A DNA stretch of 64,000 nucleotides from Streptococcus oricebi (GCF_017883985.1 NZ_PRDG01000001.1:197764-261763); one strand, 5' to 3'. Shown: positions 39,225-49,401, counted from the stretch's first letter. Numbers and translations: made by a program. The notes: generated by a model not told the origin, from the letters alone.

Positions 39225-39364
39225 GTCCGCTTCCTTTCTACTCCTACTATTATAACAAAAATTAGTTCAAGCAGGGTTAGAAATTTTCTTGTCTGGGAAA
39301 ATCTTTTCTAAAAAATAGGCGAGGAATTAGCCCTGGCCTTCTTCTTTTTTTCTTTAACAGAAAA

Positions 39365-39392
39365 GGAGGTGGGACTCGAATCCTCAACCTCC
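39365..39392 (-). terminator. Terminator of the cdaA-cdaR-glmM operon
   Basis: GGAGGTTGAGGA pairs imperfectly with GTCCCACCTCC on the minus strand, followed by TTTTCTG, about 22 bases beyond the glmM stop. The TTCGAGTCC in its loop mimics a tRNA T-arm, but no tRNA body is present. Confidence 0.55.
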
Positions 39393-39413
39393 AAAATGAT
39401 TTTCAAAATAGGC

Positions 39414-40766
39414 TTAGTCTAGGCCAATTTCAGCTCGAACGACATCAGCAATGGTGTCTACATAGTAGTTGACTGCCTCATCAGTCGGTGCTTCTGCCAT
39501 GACCCGCAAGAGGGGCTCTGTTCCGCTTGGACGGACCAAAATCCGACCATTACCGGCCATTTGTTCCTCCATCTTTTGAATGATGGCAGCAATTGCGGGT
39601 ACTTCCATGGCCTTATTTTTCATTTGATTTTCCACGCGGATATTGACTAATTTTTGTGGGTAGATAGTCACTTCTGCTGCTAGTTCAGAAAGGGGCTTGC
39701 CGGTCTCTTTCATCACCTTAGTTAGTTGGACAGCTGTCAACTGACCGTCACCTGTGGTATTGTAGTCCATCATGATAACATGCCCTGACTGCTCTCCGCC
39801 TAGATTGTAGCCTGATTTTTTCATTTCCTCAACCACATAGCGGTCACCAACAGCTGTAACAGCCTTGTTGATGCCTTCGCGGTCCAGGGCCTTGTGGAAG
39901 CCCAGATTGGACATCACAGTAGTTACAATGGTATTTTCCTTGAGCTGACCATGTTGGGACATGTATTTTCCGATGATATACATAATCTTGTCCCCGTCAA
40001 CTAGTTGTCCCTTTTCATCAACAGCAATCAAACGGTCGCTATCTCCGTCAAAGGCCAGACCCAGGGCAGCTCCCTCTTCAAGGACTGTTTCTTGCAAGAG
40101 CTCTGGGTGGGTAGAGCCGACATTTAAGTTAATGTTGAGTCCGTCTGGATTTTCACCGATTACTGTCAACTTAGCACCCAGGTCGGCAAAGATTTGACGG
40201 GCACTGGTTGAAGCTGCGCCATTGGCTGTGTCCAGGGCTACATGCATGCCTTCTAGGTCTAGTCCAGTCGAAACCAAATATTGTTGGTACTTTCTTAATC
40301 CTTCTGGATAGTCAACCAGAGTCCCCAAACCTTGGGCGCTTGGACGTGGGAGGCTATCTTCAGTTGCGTCCAGAAGTGCTTCGATTTCTAGCTCGCGCTC
40401 ATCGTCTAACTTGTAGCCATCGCCACCAAAGAACTTGATTCCATTATCGAGGGCTGGATTGTGGCTGGCCGAAATCATGACCCCAGCGCTAGCCTTTTCT
40501 GATCTGACCAGATAGGCCACTCCTGGAGTTGCGATAACCCCCAGCTTATAAACGCGAATCCCTACTGACAAGAGACCTGCCACCAGAGCGCTTTCGAGCA
40601 TTTCCCCCGAAATACGTGTATCGCGTCCGACAAAGACCCGCGGAGTCTCCCTTTCATGCTGGCTGAGAACATAGCCACCAAAACGACCTAGTTTGAAAGC
40701 CAATTCTGGCGTCAATTCTACGTTTGCTTCTCCACGAACTCCGTCCGTTCCAAAATATTTACCCAT
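39414..40766 (-). CDS. glmM: Phosphoglucosamine mutase
   Basis: A 450-residue GlmM interconverting glucosamine-6- and glucosamine-1-phosphate for UDP-GlcNAc and cell wall synthesis. [15 protein letters not shown] opens the protein. The phospho-serine loop [19 protein letters not shown], the metal-binding [14 protein letters not shown] and the sugar-phosphate loop [17 protein letters not shown] are all intact. It is the third gene of cdaA-cdaR-glmM, a conserved Firmicutes operon in which GlmM is known to bind and inhibit CdaA. The gap to cdaR is 33 nt. Confidence 0.98.
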   Translation of the reverse strand: MGKYFGTDGVRGEANVELTPELAFKLGRFGGYVLSQHERETPRVFVGRDTRISGEMLESALVAGLLSVGIRVYKLGVIATPGVAYLVRSEKASAGVMISASHNPALDNGIKFFGGDGYKLDDERELEIEALLDATEDSLPRPSAQGLGTLVDYPEGLRKYQQYLVSTGLDLEGMHVALDTANGAASTSARQIFADLGAKLTVIGENPDGLNINLNVGSTHPELLQETVLEEGAALGLAFDGDSDRLIAVDEKGQLVDGDKIMYIIGKYMSQHGQLKENTIVTTVMSNLGFHKALDREGINKAVTAVGDRYVVEEMKKSGYNLGGEQSGHVIMMDYNTTGDGQLTAVQLTKVMKETGKPLSELAAEVTIYPQKLVNIRVENQMKNKAMEVPAIAAIIQKMEEQMAGNGRILVRPSGTEPLLRVMAEAPTDEAVNYYVDTIADVVRAEIGLD

Positions 40767-40799
40767 TGTTATATAATCCTTTCGATATTTAAAATTAGT

Positions 40800-41528
40800 T
40801 TAGTTATTTGATGAGCTGGTTGAGTTGCTAGAACTGGTTGTCTTTACCATAATCTTAATGGATGTCTCGTAAGGAGTCACCACGCTTGGTAAGACAGAGC
40901 CGTTCTTATCAACTGCTTGCAGACTGGCTGTCCCCGAGTAATTGCCAGAAACAACATCGCTGCTTGGCAAAACCGCCTTAATATGATCAATCTGCTTTAA
41001 GGTTTCCCGGTCGCTCGTTACCGTCACCTTATTGTCCCCTAGACTAACGCTTTCTACCGTTACTCCGTCCGCCAACTGGTCCTTGCTGATTGAGGGCTTG
41101 ACCAGGACTGACTTGCTGGCCTTTTTCCCAATCTTAATGGTCATCTTGGCGGGATTGACTGTAGCGGTAATCCCGCTAGTTAGGTTCTTAATGCTTAGAG
41201 GGACCTCGACTGTTCCCATTTTGGCATTGGTCAAATCGGCTACCACCTTGAACTTCCGAGTGCTTTCCTGCATCTCGCTAGCCAGGGTGACCCGATTGGC
41301 TCCGGTCAAAACGACTGAAACCTCTGAGGCAAAGCCACTGATAAAGTACTTGTTGCTATCGTACTGAATATCCACTGGGACATTGGCTACTGTATTGGTA
41401 TAGGTCTCCGAGGTGACCTGCCTCAGCCGATTTCCATTTTGCAGGCTGTTGGCTGTCGCATAGACAAAGAGAATCAGGGCAAAGAAAATCGATGAGGTGA
41501 TGTATAAAATCTGCTTTCTTTTCTTCAT
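40800..41528 (-). CDS. cdaR: CdaR, YbbR-domain regulator of CdaA
   Basis: A 242-residue protein with one N-terminal membrane segment (about 8-26, ILYITSSIFFALILFVYATA) and an extracytoplasmic part made of YbbR repeats (for example VEVPLSIKNLTSGITATVNPAKMTIKIGKK and NGSVLPSVVTPYETSIKI). The tail is Ser/Asn-rich. The ATG at 41528 is chosen because AGGAGG stands nine bases before it, and its ATGA overlaps the cdaA stop. CdaR interacts with CdaA at the membrane and modulates cyclic di-AMP synthesis. Its length suggests fewer YbbR units than the four of Bacillus. Confidence 0.92.
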   Translation of the reverse strand: MKKRKQILYITSSIFFALILFVYATANSLQNGNRLRQVTSETYTNTVANVPVDIQYDSNKYFISGFASEVSVVLTGANRVTLASEMQESTRKFKVVADLTNAKMGTVEVPLSIKNLTSGITATVNPAKMTIKIGKKASKSVLVKPSISKDQLADGVTVESVSLGDNKVTVTSDRETLKQIDHIKAVLPSSDVVSGNYSGTASLQAVDKNGSVLPSVVTPYETSIKIMVKTTSSSNSTSSSNN

Positions 41529-42376
41529 CGGCGCCAACCTCCTAACATTCGCTCCAACAGGGCTGGCTTGTCCTTGGGCTGCCCCGGAATCAAGACCTTG
41601 CGTAATTCAGCCTCGAACTCCTCTAAGGAGAGATTGTGCTTAAAGACCCCATTATGGGTGATGGAAATCCCCCCGGTCTCTTCGGAAACGACAAAGGTGA
41701 AGGCATCAGAGACTTCTGACAAACCAATGGCTGCCCGGTGACGGGTCCCAAATTCCTTTGAAATCCCCGAGTTTTCGGTCAGGGGTAAGTAGGCACAGGA
41801 GACTGCAATCTTATCGTCCTGAATAATGACCGCCCCGTCATGCAAAGGGGTGTTGGGAATGAAGATATTGATGAGGAGCTCACCTGATACATCTGCATCC
41901 AGAGGAATACCCGTAGCAATATATTCTTGCAGGGTCCTGCTCCCTTGAATGGCGACCAGAGCTCCGATTTTCCGAGGACTCATATAGTCCACTGCCTTGA
42001 CAAAAGCCTGGATAAGCTTTTCTTCCGAACTAAGCGGGGTGGCTGAAAAAATCTCAGTGGCCCGACCCAAGCGCTCCAAACCAGTCCGAATCTCCGGTGT
42101 AAAAATCACTACTGCTGCGATAACCCCGTAGGTAATAACCTGGTTAAAGAGCCAGGAAATGGTGGTCAAGCCGATACTAGCAGCTATTATTTGGGCCAGA
42201 ATAAAGAGGAGGACCCCCCTGACTAAAATCATAATTTTGGTGCCGGCAATGGCCTTGGTGAAATAATACAAAATCCAGGCTACCAAGGCAATATCCAGCA
42301 CATTGATCGCAATGCTCCAGGGACTGGAAAAAAGATTAGACCAGTACTGGGGATTGGATAACTGTTGAAAATTCAT
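41525..42376 (-). CDS. cdaA: Diadenylate cyclase CdaA
   Basis: A 283-residue membrane-bound diadenylate cyclase that makes c-di-AMP from two ATP. Three N-terminal membrane segments (about 18-100) precede the DAC domain, whose catalytic DGA (PLHDGAVIIQDDKI) and RHR (FGTRHRAAIGLSE) motifs are both intact. c-di-AMP controls potassium and osmolyte uptake and wall stress. It is the first gene of the operon, overlapping cdaR by four nt. A TATAAA box lies about 15 bases before the ATG, giving a short leader. Confidence 0.97.
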   Translation of the reverse strand: MNFQQLSNPQYWSNLFSSPWSIAINVLDIALVAWILYYFTKAIAGTKIMILVRGVLLFILAQIIAASIGLTTISWLFNQVITYGVIAAVVIFTPEIRTGLERLGRATEIFSATPLSSEEKLIQAFVKAVDYMSPRKIGALVAIQGSRTLQEYIATGIPLDADVSGELLINIFIPNTPLHDGAVIIQDDKIAVSCAYLPLTENSGISKEFGTRHRAAIGLSEVSDAFTFVVSEETGGISITHNGVFKHNLSLEEFEAELRKVLIPGQPKDKPALLERMLGGWRR

Positions 42377-42558
42377 AACTTACTCATCCTTTTATACTCA
42401 AAGAAAATACTCGCAAAACCCCAACCAGTCGCCCTTTAGCTTACTTGTTCAGACTGGATTCAAGAGGTCTTCCCGCTTTGATTTATCAAACAAAAAAGCG
42501 TTCTTTACTATTATATCACGTTTAGGCGGATTTTTCTGTAACCTAAATCTTTTTTTTA

Positions 42559-42567
42559 TGATAAAAT
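42559..42567 (+). promoter_or_regulatory. Extended -10 of murT, six bases from the ATG
   Basis: TGATAAAAT is followed by six bases and then the ATG. There is no Shine-Dalgarno. The predicted transcript begins at the start codon. Confidence 0.55.
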
Positions 42568-42573
42568 ATTTTT

Positions 42574-43917
42574 ATGAAGATAAATACAGCCTTGGGTGTC
42601 CTGGCAGGGAAGACTTCCCACTTTATTTTGAGCCACTTGGGTCGTGGCTCCACCCTGCCTGGCAAGATTGCCCTTAAATTAGATAAAGACATGTTGCAAA
42701 ACCTGGCCTCCGACTATGAGGTCGTGGTCGTCACAGGGACCAACGGGAAAACCCTAACCACCGCCTTGACCGTAGGTATCCTCCAAGAAGCCTATGGTCC
42801 TGTCCTGACCAATCCCAGCGGAGCCAATATGATTAGCGGGATTACGACCACCTTTTTGACCGCCAAAAAGGGAAAGCAAGAACGAAAAATTGCTGTGCTT
42901 GAAATCGATGAAGCCAGTCTTTCTCGCATCTGTGACTACATTAAGCCTAGCCTTTTTGTCCTGACCAATATCTTTAGGGATCAGATGGACCGCTACGGGG
43001 AGATTTATACTACCTATCAGATGATTCTTGATGCCATCAATAAGGTCCCAGAAGCTACGGTCCTACTCAATGGAGATAGTCCGCTTTTCAACTCGACAAC
43101 CCTCAAAAATCCAATTCGTTACTATGGTTTTGATTTGGAAAAGACAGAGCCCCAATTAGCCCACTATAATACCGAAGGGATTCTCTGTCCCAACTGTGAG
43201 CATATCCTCAACTACCGTCTCAATACCTATGCCAATCTAGGGGACTATATCTGCCAGCATTGTGGTTTCACGCGCCCAAATCTTGACTATCGTTTGACCG
43301 ATTTGGTTGAGCTCAAGCACAACCGCTCTGCCTTTGTTATTGACCAGCAAAACTACCAGATCAATATCGGGGGCCTCTACAATATCTACAATGCCTTGGC
43401 AGCGGTGTCGATTGCTCAATTTTTCAAGCTTGAACCAAGCCTTATCAAGGCTGGCTTTGATAAGAGCCGAGCTGTCTTTGGTCGCCAAGAGACCTTTAAG
43501 ATTGGGGACAAGGAATGCACACTGGTGCTCATCAAAAATCCAGTCGGAGCTAGTCAGGCCTTGGAAATGCTTAAACTAGCACCTTTTCCTTTCAGCCTAT
43601 CGGTCCTACTCAATGCCAACTATGCTGACGGGATTGATACTAGCTGGATCTGGGATGCTGATTTTGAGCAAATATTAGAGATGGATATCCCTCAAATCAA
43701 TGCCGGTGGTGTCCGTCATTCAGAAATCGCGCGCCGCTTGCGAGTGGCCGGCTATGACCCAAACAGAATCTCAGAAAAGAAGGAGCTGGAGCAAATCTTC
43801 ACTGCCATCCAGGAGCAAGACTGCCAGCAGGCCTATATCCTGGCTACCTATACAGCTATGCTGGAGTTTAGAGAGCTTTTGGCCAGCCATCACATTCTTA
43901 GAAAGGAGATGAACTAA
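42574..43917 (+). CDS. murT: Lipid II isoglutaminyl synthase subunit MurT
   Basis: A 447-residue Mur-ligase-like protein. P-loop [16 protein letters not shown], middle-domain [12 protein letters not shown], a Cys4 zinc ribbon inserted near residues 208-230 (CPNCEH...YICQHCGF), and a C-terminal DUF1727 domain with a conserved aspartate region DADFEQI. With GatD it amidates the D-glutamate of lipid II, which streptococci need for cross-linking. The start codon has no Shine-Dalgarno and follows an extended -10 by six bases, predicting a leaderless mRNA. It overlaps gatD by one base. Confidence 0.96.
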   Translation: MKINTALGVLAGKTSHFILSHLGRGSTLPGKIALKLDKDMLQNLASDYEVVVVTGTNGKTLTTALTVGILQEAYGPVLTNPSGANMISGITTTFLTAKKGKQERKIAVLEIDEASLSRICDYIKPSLFVLTNIFRDQMDRYGEIYTTYQMILDAINKVPEATVLLNGDSPLFNSTTLKNPIRYYGFDLEKTEPQLAHYNTEGILCPNCEHILNYRLNTYANLGDYICQHCGFTRPNLDYRLTDLVELKHNRSAFVIDQQNYQINIGGLYNIYNALAAVSIAQFFKLEPSLIKAGFDKSRAVFGRQETFKIGDKECTLVLIKNPVGASQALEMLKLAPFPFSLSVLLNANYADGIDTSWIWDADFEQILEMDIPQINAGGVRHSEIARRLRVAGYDPNRISEKKELEQIFTAIQEQDCQQAYILATYTAMLEFRELLASHHILRKEMN

Positions 43918-44705
43918 TGGTCTACACATCACTTACATCTCCCAGTCAGGAAAACTACCCCTACGACTTGCACATTGCCCACCTCTACGGCAATCTCCTC
44001 AATACCTATGGAGATAATGGTAATGTCCTTATGCTCAAATATGTAGCTGAAAAATTGGGTGCCAGGGTCACGGTCGACATCGTCTCTCTTGAAGATGACT
44101 TTGACAAGGACTACTATGACTTGGTCTTCTTTGGTGGTGGTCAGGACTATGAGCAAACCGTTGTAGCCCGCGACTTACCAACTAAAAAAGAAGCCCTGGG
44201 CCAGTTTATCCAGGAAGACAAGGTGGTTCTGGCCATCTGTGGCGGTTTCCAACTTTTAGGTCAATACTATATTGAAGCTTCTGGTCGCCGGATTGAGGGC
44301 TTGGGTCTGATGGGCCACTATACGCTCAACCAAACCAAGAACCGCTATATTGGCGACATCAAAATTCACAATGAAGAATTTAATGAAACCTACTATGGTT
44401 TTGAAAACCACCAGGGACGGACTTTCCTATCAGATGATGAAAAACCACTAGGCAAGGTCATCTATGGTAATGGCAATAATCAGGAAGACGGCTGCGAGGG
44501 CGTTCATTACAAGAATGTCTTTGGTTCCTATTTCCACGGGCCTATTTTATCCCGCAATGCCAATCTAGCCTATCGCCTCGTCACCACCGCCCTTAGAAAT
44601 AAATACGGTGCCGACTTAGAACTACCTAGCTACGAGGCTATCCTCGCTCAAGAAGTCCCTCAAGAATATGGGGACATCAAAAGCAAGGCGGAGTTTGAAA
44701 AGTGA
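43917..44705 (+). CDS. gatD: Lipid II isoglutaminyl synthase glutaminase subunit GatD
   Basis: A 262-residue glutamine amidotransferase (CobB/CobQ-like GATase fold) that supplies ammonia to Mur[11 protein letters not shown], the nucleophile C108 in [11 protein letters not shown] and the catalytic histidine region [12 protein letters not shown] are visible, with [13 protein letters not shown] between them. AAAGGAG precedes the ATG, whose A is the last base of the murT stop, indicating stoichiometric coupled translation. A bidirectional terminator follows at 44773. Confidence 0.96.
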   Translation: MVYTSLTSPSQENYPYDLHIAHLYGNLLNTYGDNGNVLMLKYVAEKLGARVTVDIVSLEDDFDKDYYDLVFFGGGQDYEQTVVARDLPTKKEALGQFIQEDKVVLAICGGFQLLGQYYIEASGRRIEGLGLMGHYTLNQTKNRYIGDIKIHNEEFNETYYGFENHQGRTFLSDDEKPLGKVIYGNGNNQEDGCEGVHYKNVFGSYFHGPILSRNANLAYRLVTTALRNKYGADLELPSYEAILAQEVPQEYGDIKSKAEFEK

Positions 44706-44772
44706 AAAAGAGGGATAGAAATATTTTGATTTTATAAATCTTTCACCCCTTCTACACATTGACAAGTTAAAT

Positions 44773-44828
44773 AAAAAGAGGAACAAGATAGGATTCTGAC
44801 TGCCAGAAAACTAAACTTGTTCCTTTTT
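44773..44828. terminator. Bidirectional terminator gatD / ABC-F gene
   Basis: AAAAAGAGGAACAAG and CTTGTTCCTTTTT form a long stem around a 28-base loop. The loop contains TTCTGACTGCCAGAAAACTA, itself able to pair TTCTG with CAGAA. Nearly the same loop occurs in the terminator at 50974. Confidence 0.8.
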
Positions 44829-44904
44829 ATATTTGTCCAGCTTTTTACTGGTGTCCCGCTTGGCTGAGCTTGAAAAGTCACATTAGTCTTCAAATAGAAG
44901 AGAG

Positions 44905-46803
44905 TCACTCCACCCGCTCCGACACTTCTTCCCATTCTTCCATCAGGTTTTCTTGCTGCTTGGTGAGGTCATCGATTTGGGCCTGGTAGGTCATAAGTTG
45001 GTCGGCATTATTGGTGGTGGTCATGAGCTGGCTGACCTCTGCTAGTTCTGTTTCGATTTGCTCGATTTGACTTTCTAAGTTCTCTAGGCGGCGGAGCAAT
45101 TTTCGCTGCTCCTTTTGATTGGCCTTTTGGAGCTGGTAATCATTGCTGGGAGCTTCCTCCTGGCTTTGCTCTTGTCTTTCTTCTTCCTGGAGGGCTTCCT
45201 GCTCGGCCTTTTTCTCAAGGTAATAGTCATAGTCACCCAGATAGAGCTTGGAGCCGGTCTCTGAGATTTCTAAAACCTGGGTGGCTACCCGGTTTATAAA
45301 GTAACGGTCGTGGCTGACGAAAAGCAGGGTCCCGTCAAAGTCAATCAGGGCCTGCTCCAGCACCTCCTTGCTATCAATATCCAAGTGGTTGGTCGGCTCA
45401 TCTAAGATGAGAAAATTATTATTTTCCATGGATAACTTAGCCAGGAGCAGGCGAGCTCGCTCACCCCCCGACAGCATAGCAACTGATTTTTTGACATCAT
45501 CACCTGAAAAGAGAAAGGCTCCTAGGCGATTACGAATTTCGACTTCGGGCGTCAGCTTAAAATCATTCCAAAGCTCGTCCAGGACGCTATTAGTCGGAGT
45601 GAGATGGCTCTGGCTTTGGTCATAGTAGCCTAGCTCAACATTGGCCCCCAAATGCTGGCTTCCCTTAATAAAGGGAAGCTGCCCCACGATTGACTTGATG
45701 AGGGTGGTTTTACCTATCCCATTGGGACCGACAATAGCCACAGCTCCTAGCTTTCTCAAGTCAAGGTTAATGGGCGCAGATAAAATCTGACCCTCATAGC
45801 CGATGGCTGCATCTTCTAATTTTAGAACGACATTGCCCGATACCTTGTCGGCCTTAAAGGTCATATTGGCTGATTTGTCCCTACCTCCAGGCTTATCTAG
45901 GCGATCCATCTTTTCCAACTGCTTGCGGCGCGACTGGGCCCTTTTGGTTGTAGAGGCTCGAACCAGATTGCGGTTGACAAAGTCCTCTAAGGCAGCAATC
46001 TCCTTCTGCTGCTTCTCATAATTTTTGACTGCCGTTAAGAGCTTCTGCTCCTTTTGACTGACAAAATTGGAATAGTTCCCCACATAGCGGTCCAGAGAAT
46101 GCTTGGTCAAGTCCAGGGTCACTGTCGCCACCTTATCCAAAAAATAGCGGTCGTGACTGACAATCAAGAGGGCGCCCTTATAGTTGGTCAAATAGTTTTC
46201 CAACCAGGCGATGGTCTCGATATCCAAATGGTTGGTCGGCTCGTCCAGGACCAGAAGCTGGGGTCTTTCTAAGAGCATCTTGGCCAGAGCCAATCTGGTA
46301 TTTTGTCCGCCTGAGAGCTCAGAAATTTTCATGTCCCACATGGTCTCGTCAAATTTGAAACCATTTAAAATGGCCCGAATATCGGCCTCATAGCTAAAGC
46401 CACCAGCCTGACGAAAATCCTCTGACAACTGATCGTACTGGCTCATCAACTTGTCTAGCTCAGAGCCAGCCAAACTGCCCATTTGCTCCTCCATTTTACG
46501 AAGTTGCTTTTCCTGCTTTCTTAAATCTCTAAAGACAGCCAACATTTCCTCATAAATGGTCTTGCTGGACTCAAAACGGCTATCCTGGGCCAGATAGGAA
46601 AGGGACAGGTCTCTTTTGCGGTTAATTTCTCCGGCGCTGGGCTCCTCTTCTCCCACCAAGATTTTCAGCAGGGTAGACTTTCCCGCCCCATTTTTCCCAA
46701 CCAGGGCAATGCGGTCCCGCTCATCGATTTGCAGGTTGATATTGTCAAAGAGTAGCTCCCCTGCAAAGGAGCGCTCTAGTTTATTGGCTTGTAAGATAAT
46801 CAT
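44905..46803 (-). CDS. ABC-F family ATPase (YdiF/Uup-like)
   Basis: A 632-residue ABC-F protein with two ABC domains and no membrane segments. Walker A motifs are GKNGAGKST and GPNGIGKTT, signatures LSGGQNTRLALAKM and LSGGERARLLLAKL, Walker B motifs LVLDEPTNHLD and LILDEPTNHLD. The interdomain linker (about 245-305, rich in Lys/Arg/Gln) and a C-terminal coiled coil (about 560-625) identify the YdiF/Uup type. Members act on the ribosome or in DNA metabolism. An antibiotic-resistance role is possible but not indicated. TATAAT ends seven bases before the ATG, so the leader is close to zero. Confidence 0.92.
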   Translation of the reverse strand: MIILQANKLERSFAGELLFDNINLQIDERDRIALVGKNGAGKSTLLKILVGEEEPSAGEINRKRDLSLSYLAQDSRFESSKTIYEEMLAVFRDLRKQEKQLRKMEEQMGSLAGSELDKLMSQYDQLSEDFRQAGGFSYEADIRAILNGFKFDETMWDMKISELSGGQNTRLALAKMLLERPQLLVLDEPTNHLDIETIAWLENYLTNYKGALLIVSHDRYFLDKVATVTLDLTKHSLDRYVGNYSNFVSQKEQKLLTAVKNYEKQQKEIAALEDFVNRNLVRASTTKRAQSRRKQLEKMDRLDKPGGRDKSANMTFKADKVSGNVVLKLEDAAIGYEGQILSAPINLDLRKLGAVAIVGPNGIGKTTLIKSIVGQLPFIKGSQHLGANVELGYYDQSQSHLTPTNSVLDELWNDFKLTPEVEIRNRLGAFLFSGDDVKKSVAMLSGGERARLLLAKLSMENNNFLILDEPTNHLDIDSKEVLEQALIDFDGTLLFVSHDRYFINRVATQVLEISETGSKLYLGDYDYYLEKKAEQEALQEEERQEQSQEEAPSNDYQLQKANQKEQRKLLRRLENLESQIEQIETELAEVSQLMTTTNNADQLMTYQAQIDDLTKQQENLMEEWEEVSERVE

Positions 46804-46810
46804 ATCTCCT

Positions 46811-46819
46811 ATTATAGCA
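46811..46819 (-). promoter_or_regulatory. Extended -10 of the ABC-F gene, seven bases from the ATG
   Basis: TGCTATAAT is followed by AGGAGAT and the ATG. The AGGAGA looks like a Shine-Dalgarno, but a normal start point would place it mostly outside the mRNA. Confidence 0.55.
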
Positions 46820-46896
46820 AAAAAGCGCCCAAAAGTGAGGCTTTCCTCCTAACTTTTCTGGCGGCTTTTGCTTTGAAAATAGACGGTCTAATCGGC

Positions 46897-49383
46897 CTAA
46901 GACTTTTTGCTAGACCTTTTAGACCTTTTCTTGCTTGGACTAAAAAAGTCTTTCATTTCTCCCTCAATCACTGGGAAATCAGTCCTTGAAAGGACAGCTA
47001 GCTTGCCTAGGGCATTTTCAATCTGCTTGCTATAGCGCTTGCTGTAAACCCGATTGTCTAAAATCAAGACGGCTGACTGCTGCTGGTGGTTTCTCAGGGT
47101 CCGACCCAGAGCCTGCTTTAAGCGCAAAATAGCAATCGGCAGACTATAATCATAAAAGGGATTTTTTCCTTCCAAGCGCAACTGCTTATTCATCTTTTGC
47201 GGGAAGAAATCGCTGGGATTATCAAAAGGAATCCTGGTAATAATCTGAATCATCTGCTGCTGGCTGGCAAAGTCTGTCCCCTCCCAGAAACTACCCGTCC
47301 CTAGAAGAATCATGGACTCACCCCGATCAAAACGCCTCTTGATGTTGGCGGCCTCGCCATTGCGATACTGAGCTAGATGGGCCAAGCTCAAGCCCTCTGA
47401 CACAGCCAATAAGAGGTCCTTGGAGGTGAAGAGTACAAGTAGGGGACGATTGAGACGGGCCAGGCTTTCAATCCTTTGAACCAGAAGTTTGGCATACTGA
47501 TGAAGGGAAAGCTTGGTCACATCTGGAAAGGTCTCATCAATCCAGATTTGCTGCTGCTTGCTAGTCTGATAGGGTAGGCTATAAAAGCGATAATGCTCAA
47601 AGCCTAGGAGCTTGGCTAGGTTGACCTTGCGACTAATGGATAGGGTGGCAGAGACAAAGAATAACTTGACATCTTCTGGCAAAAATTCCTGAAAGTCCAA
47701 GAGGGCAAAACGCCCGGCTTGAAGACTCAAGAATCGATGGTTTTCTAATTGCTCGCTCTCTAGCCAAAACTGGTCAAACTGCTGAGCAAAGAGAGCCTTT
47801 AAGGGCTCTAAACTAGCCAAGTCCAACTCGGAAAGATCCTGGCGAATTTTAGCTACGGCCCCAGGCTCTAGCTCTGCCAGTCCCTCCCTTTGGAAACGTT
47901 CCAGCTGGTGTCCCAACTCAAACTGCAAACTCTCTAGCAAGCGTTTCTCTAAGAGGGGCCGTTCCTCCGCTAGCTCCTCTTGGAGGCCTTGTAAGATTTT
48001 GGTCATGCTAAGAGACTGACGGGAAAAGCTTTCTAGGGCTGAAAAGAGCTTTTGGGCCTCATCGACAACGACCAGACGACCCTTGATAAAGTTGCTATCA
48101 TCCTCTAGGCGGGTAAGAAAATAAGCATGGTTGGTAATCAAAACCCGACTCTTGCTGGCCTTCTCCTGACCTCGCTGCCAAAAGTCCTCCCCATAAAAAA
48201 GGGACTTCTTGCTAATTTTACCGTCATGACTGATGGTTTTAAGATAGGGTTGGTAGCGGTGTTTTTGGCCAATTTCGTCCAAATCTCCGGTCAGAGTCTC
48301 AGTCAGCCAGACCAAGATTTTCATCTTGCAGCGGATAATTAGCCGATTTTCTTGCTTATGCTGCAAGCTCTCCTTAAAGAGGTCGAGCTTGATGTAGGAG
48401 CTAGGACTCTTGAGATTGTGAAAGGAAATCCCAAATACTTCTTCAATCTTCCTGCCCTCACTCTCCATAATTTGATCCTGCAAAACCTTGGTCGGCACAG
48501 TCACCACCAGTTTTTTCTGCCTTCTAGCCAGTAAGGGCAGAAGGTAACCGTAGGTCTTGCCTAAGCCTGCCTGGGCCTGTAAAAAACTAGACTCCTCTTC
48601 TTCCAAGGCCTCTTGGACAAAGCGGGCAAAAATAGCCTGCTCCTTACGCTCGTCTAGGCCCAAGAGAGCCAGATTTTTCTGAAAGTCAGTCGATAATTTT
48701 CGCTCCCTGGGTCTGGCCTGGGGTTTTCTGAAAAAGAGACCCTGGCGTTCTAGGTAGGTCTTAGAGTCCCAAGCTGGCATCTGCTGGTAAACATCTTGAA
48801 TGGCTAGGTGGGTCTCATAGATGAGCTGCTGGCTCAAATCTAGCAAGACCTCCACTAGGGCCTTGGGGAGGCTCTTAATTTTAGCCTGAATTTGTAAAAA
48901 TAACTCTGCTGTTGCTAGGGCATCGGCAATAGCTGTGTGGGCATCGGTCAAGTCAATATCCAGGCACTGACAAAGATTGCTGAGGCCATATTTTTCTAAT
49001 GTTGGAAAAAAAATCTGGGCCAGCTCTACCGTATCAACCCTGGGAGTCCTTAGCTCAAAGCCCTCCCAAAACAGGGCTTCAGCCAAGAGATTGGCATCAA
49101 ACTTAACATTGTGGGCTACAAAGATTGCATCAGCAATCAAGTCATAAATTTCAGCGGCTACCTCTTGAAAGTCAGGAGCCTGACTGAGCCTAGCATCACT
49201 CAAACCCGTCAAGCCCTTGATGTGCTCGTCCAAGGGTTCATGAGGATTGATGTCGGTCTGATAGGTCTGCTGAATCTGGCCATTTTCAATAATAACGATT
49301 CCAACCTGAATGATTTTACTACTGTTGCTGGCTCCTGTCGCCTCCAAATCCACAACAGCATACTTAGAATATCCTTGTTTCAT
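46897..49383 (-). CDS. dinG: DinG-type helicase with DEDDh exonuclease domain
   Basis: An 828-residue protein. The N-terminal DEDDh exonuclease domain (about 1-170) has VVDLEATG with D12/E14, FVAHNVKFDANLL and AHTAIADALATAEL. It is followed by an XPD-like superfamily 2 helicase with Walker A QAGLGKTYGYLL, DEAH-type box VVDEAQKL, the later motif FVSATLSIS, and motifs V-VI LGTGSFWEGTDF and QALGRTLR. The four iron-sulfur cysteines of E. coli DinG are not evident, as usual for the Gram-positive exonuclease-fused form. Role: processing of nucleic acid repair intermediates. A TATAAT lies nine bases before the ATG with AAGGAG between. Confidence 0.93.
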   Translation of the reverse strand: MKQGYSKYAVVDLEATGASNSSKIIQVGIVIIENGQIQQTYQTDINPHEPLDEHIKGLTGLSDARLSQAPDFQEVAAEIYDLIADAIFVAHNVKFDANLLAEALFWEGFELRTPRVDTVELAQIFFPTLEKYGLSNLCQCLDIDLTDAHTAIADALATAELFLQIQAKIKSLPKALVEVLLDLSQQLIYETHLAIQDVYQQMPAWDSKTYLERQGLFFRKPQARPRERKLSTDFQKNLALLGLDERKEQAIFARFVQEALEEEESSFLQAQAGLGKTYGYLLPLLARRQKKLVVTVPTKVLQDQIMESEGRKIEEVFGISFHNLKSPSSYIKLDLFKESLQHKQENRLIIRCKMKILVWLTETLTGDLDEIGQKHRYQPYLKTISHDGKISKKSLFYGEDFWQRGQEKASKSRVLITNHAYFLTRLEDDSNFIKGRLVVVDEAQKLFSALESFSRQSLSMTKILQGLQEELAEERPLLEKRLLESLQFELGHQLERFQREGLAELEPGAVAKIRQDLSELDLASLEPLKALFAQQFDQFWLESEQLENHRFLSLQAGRFALLDFQEFLPEDVKLFFVSATLSISRKVNLAKLLGFEHYRFYSLPYQTSKQQQIWIDETFPDVTKLSLHQYAKLLVQRIESLARLNRPLLVLFTSKDLLLAVSEGLSLAHLAQYRNGEAANIKRRFDRGESMILLGTGSFWEGTDFASQQQMIQIITRIPFDNPSDFFPQKMNKQLRLEGKNPFYDYSLPIAILRLKQALGRTLRNHQQQSAVLILDNRVYSKRYSKQIENALGKLAVLSRTDFPVIEGEMKDFFSPSKKRSKRSSKKS

Positions 49384-49392
49384 ACTCCTTAG

Positions 49393-49401
49393 ATTATACC
49401 A
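49393..49401 (-). promoter_or_regulatory. Extended -10 of dinG, nine bases from the ATG
   Basis: TGGTATAAT is followed by CTAAGGAGT and the ATG. A start point seven bases after the -10 gives a leader of about three bases, too short to carry the AAGGAG. Confidence 0.5.

Noticed and set aside
39365..39392. tRNA gene 3' end (TTCGAGTCC looks like a T-arm)
   Set aside because: No acceptor, D or anticodon arms precede it, and the T-stem does not pair. It is the glmM terminator hairpin.
42390..42500. BOX-like element beginning TATACTCAAAGAAAAT upstream of cdaA
   Set aside because: Only the first bases resemble boxA. The rest does not follow the element and no boxC is seen.
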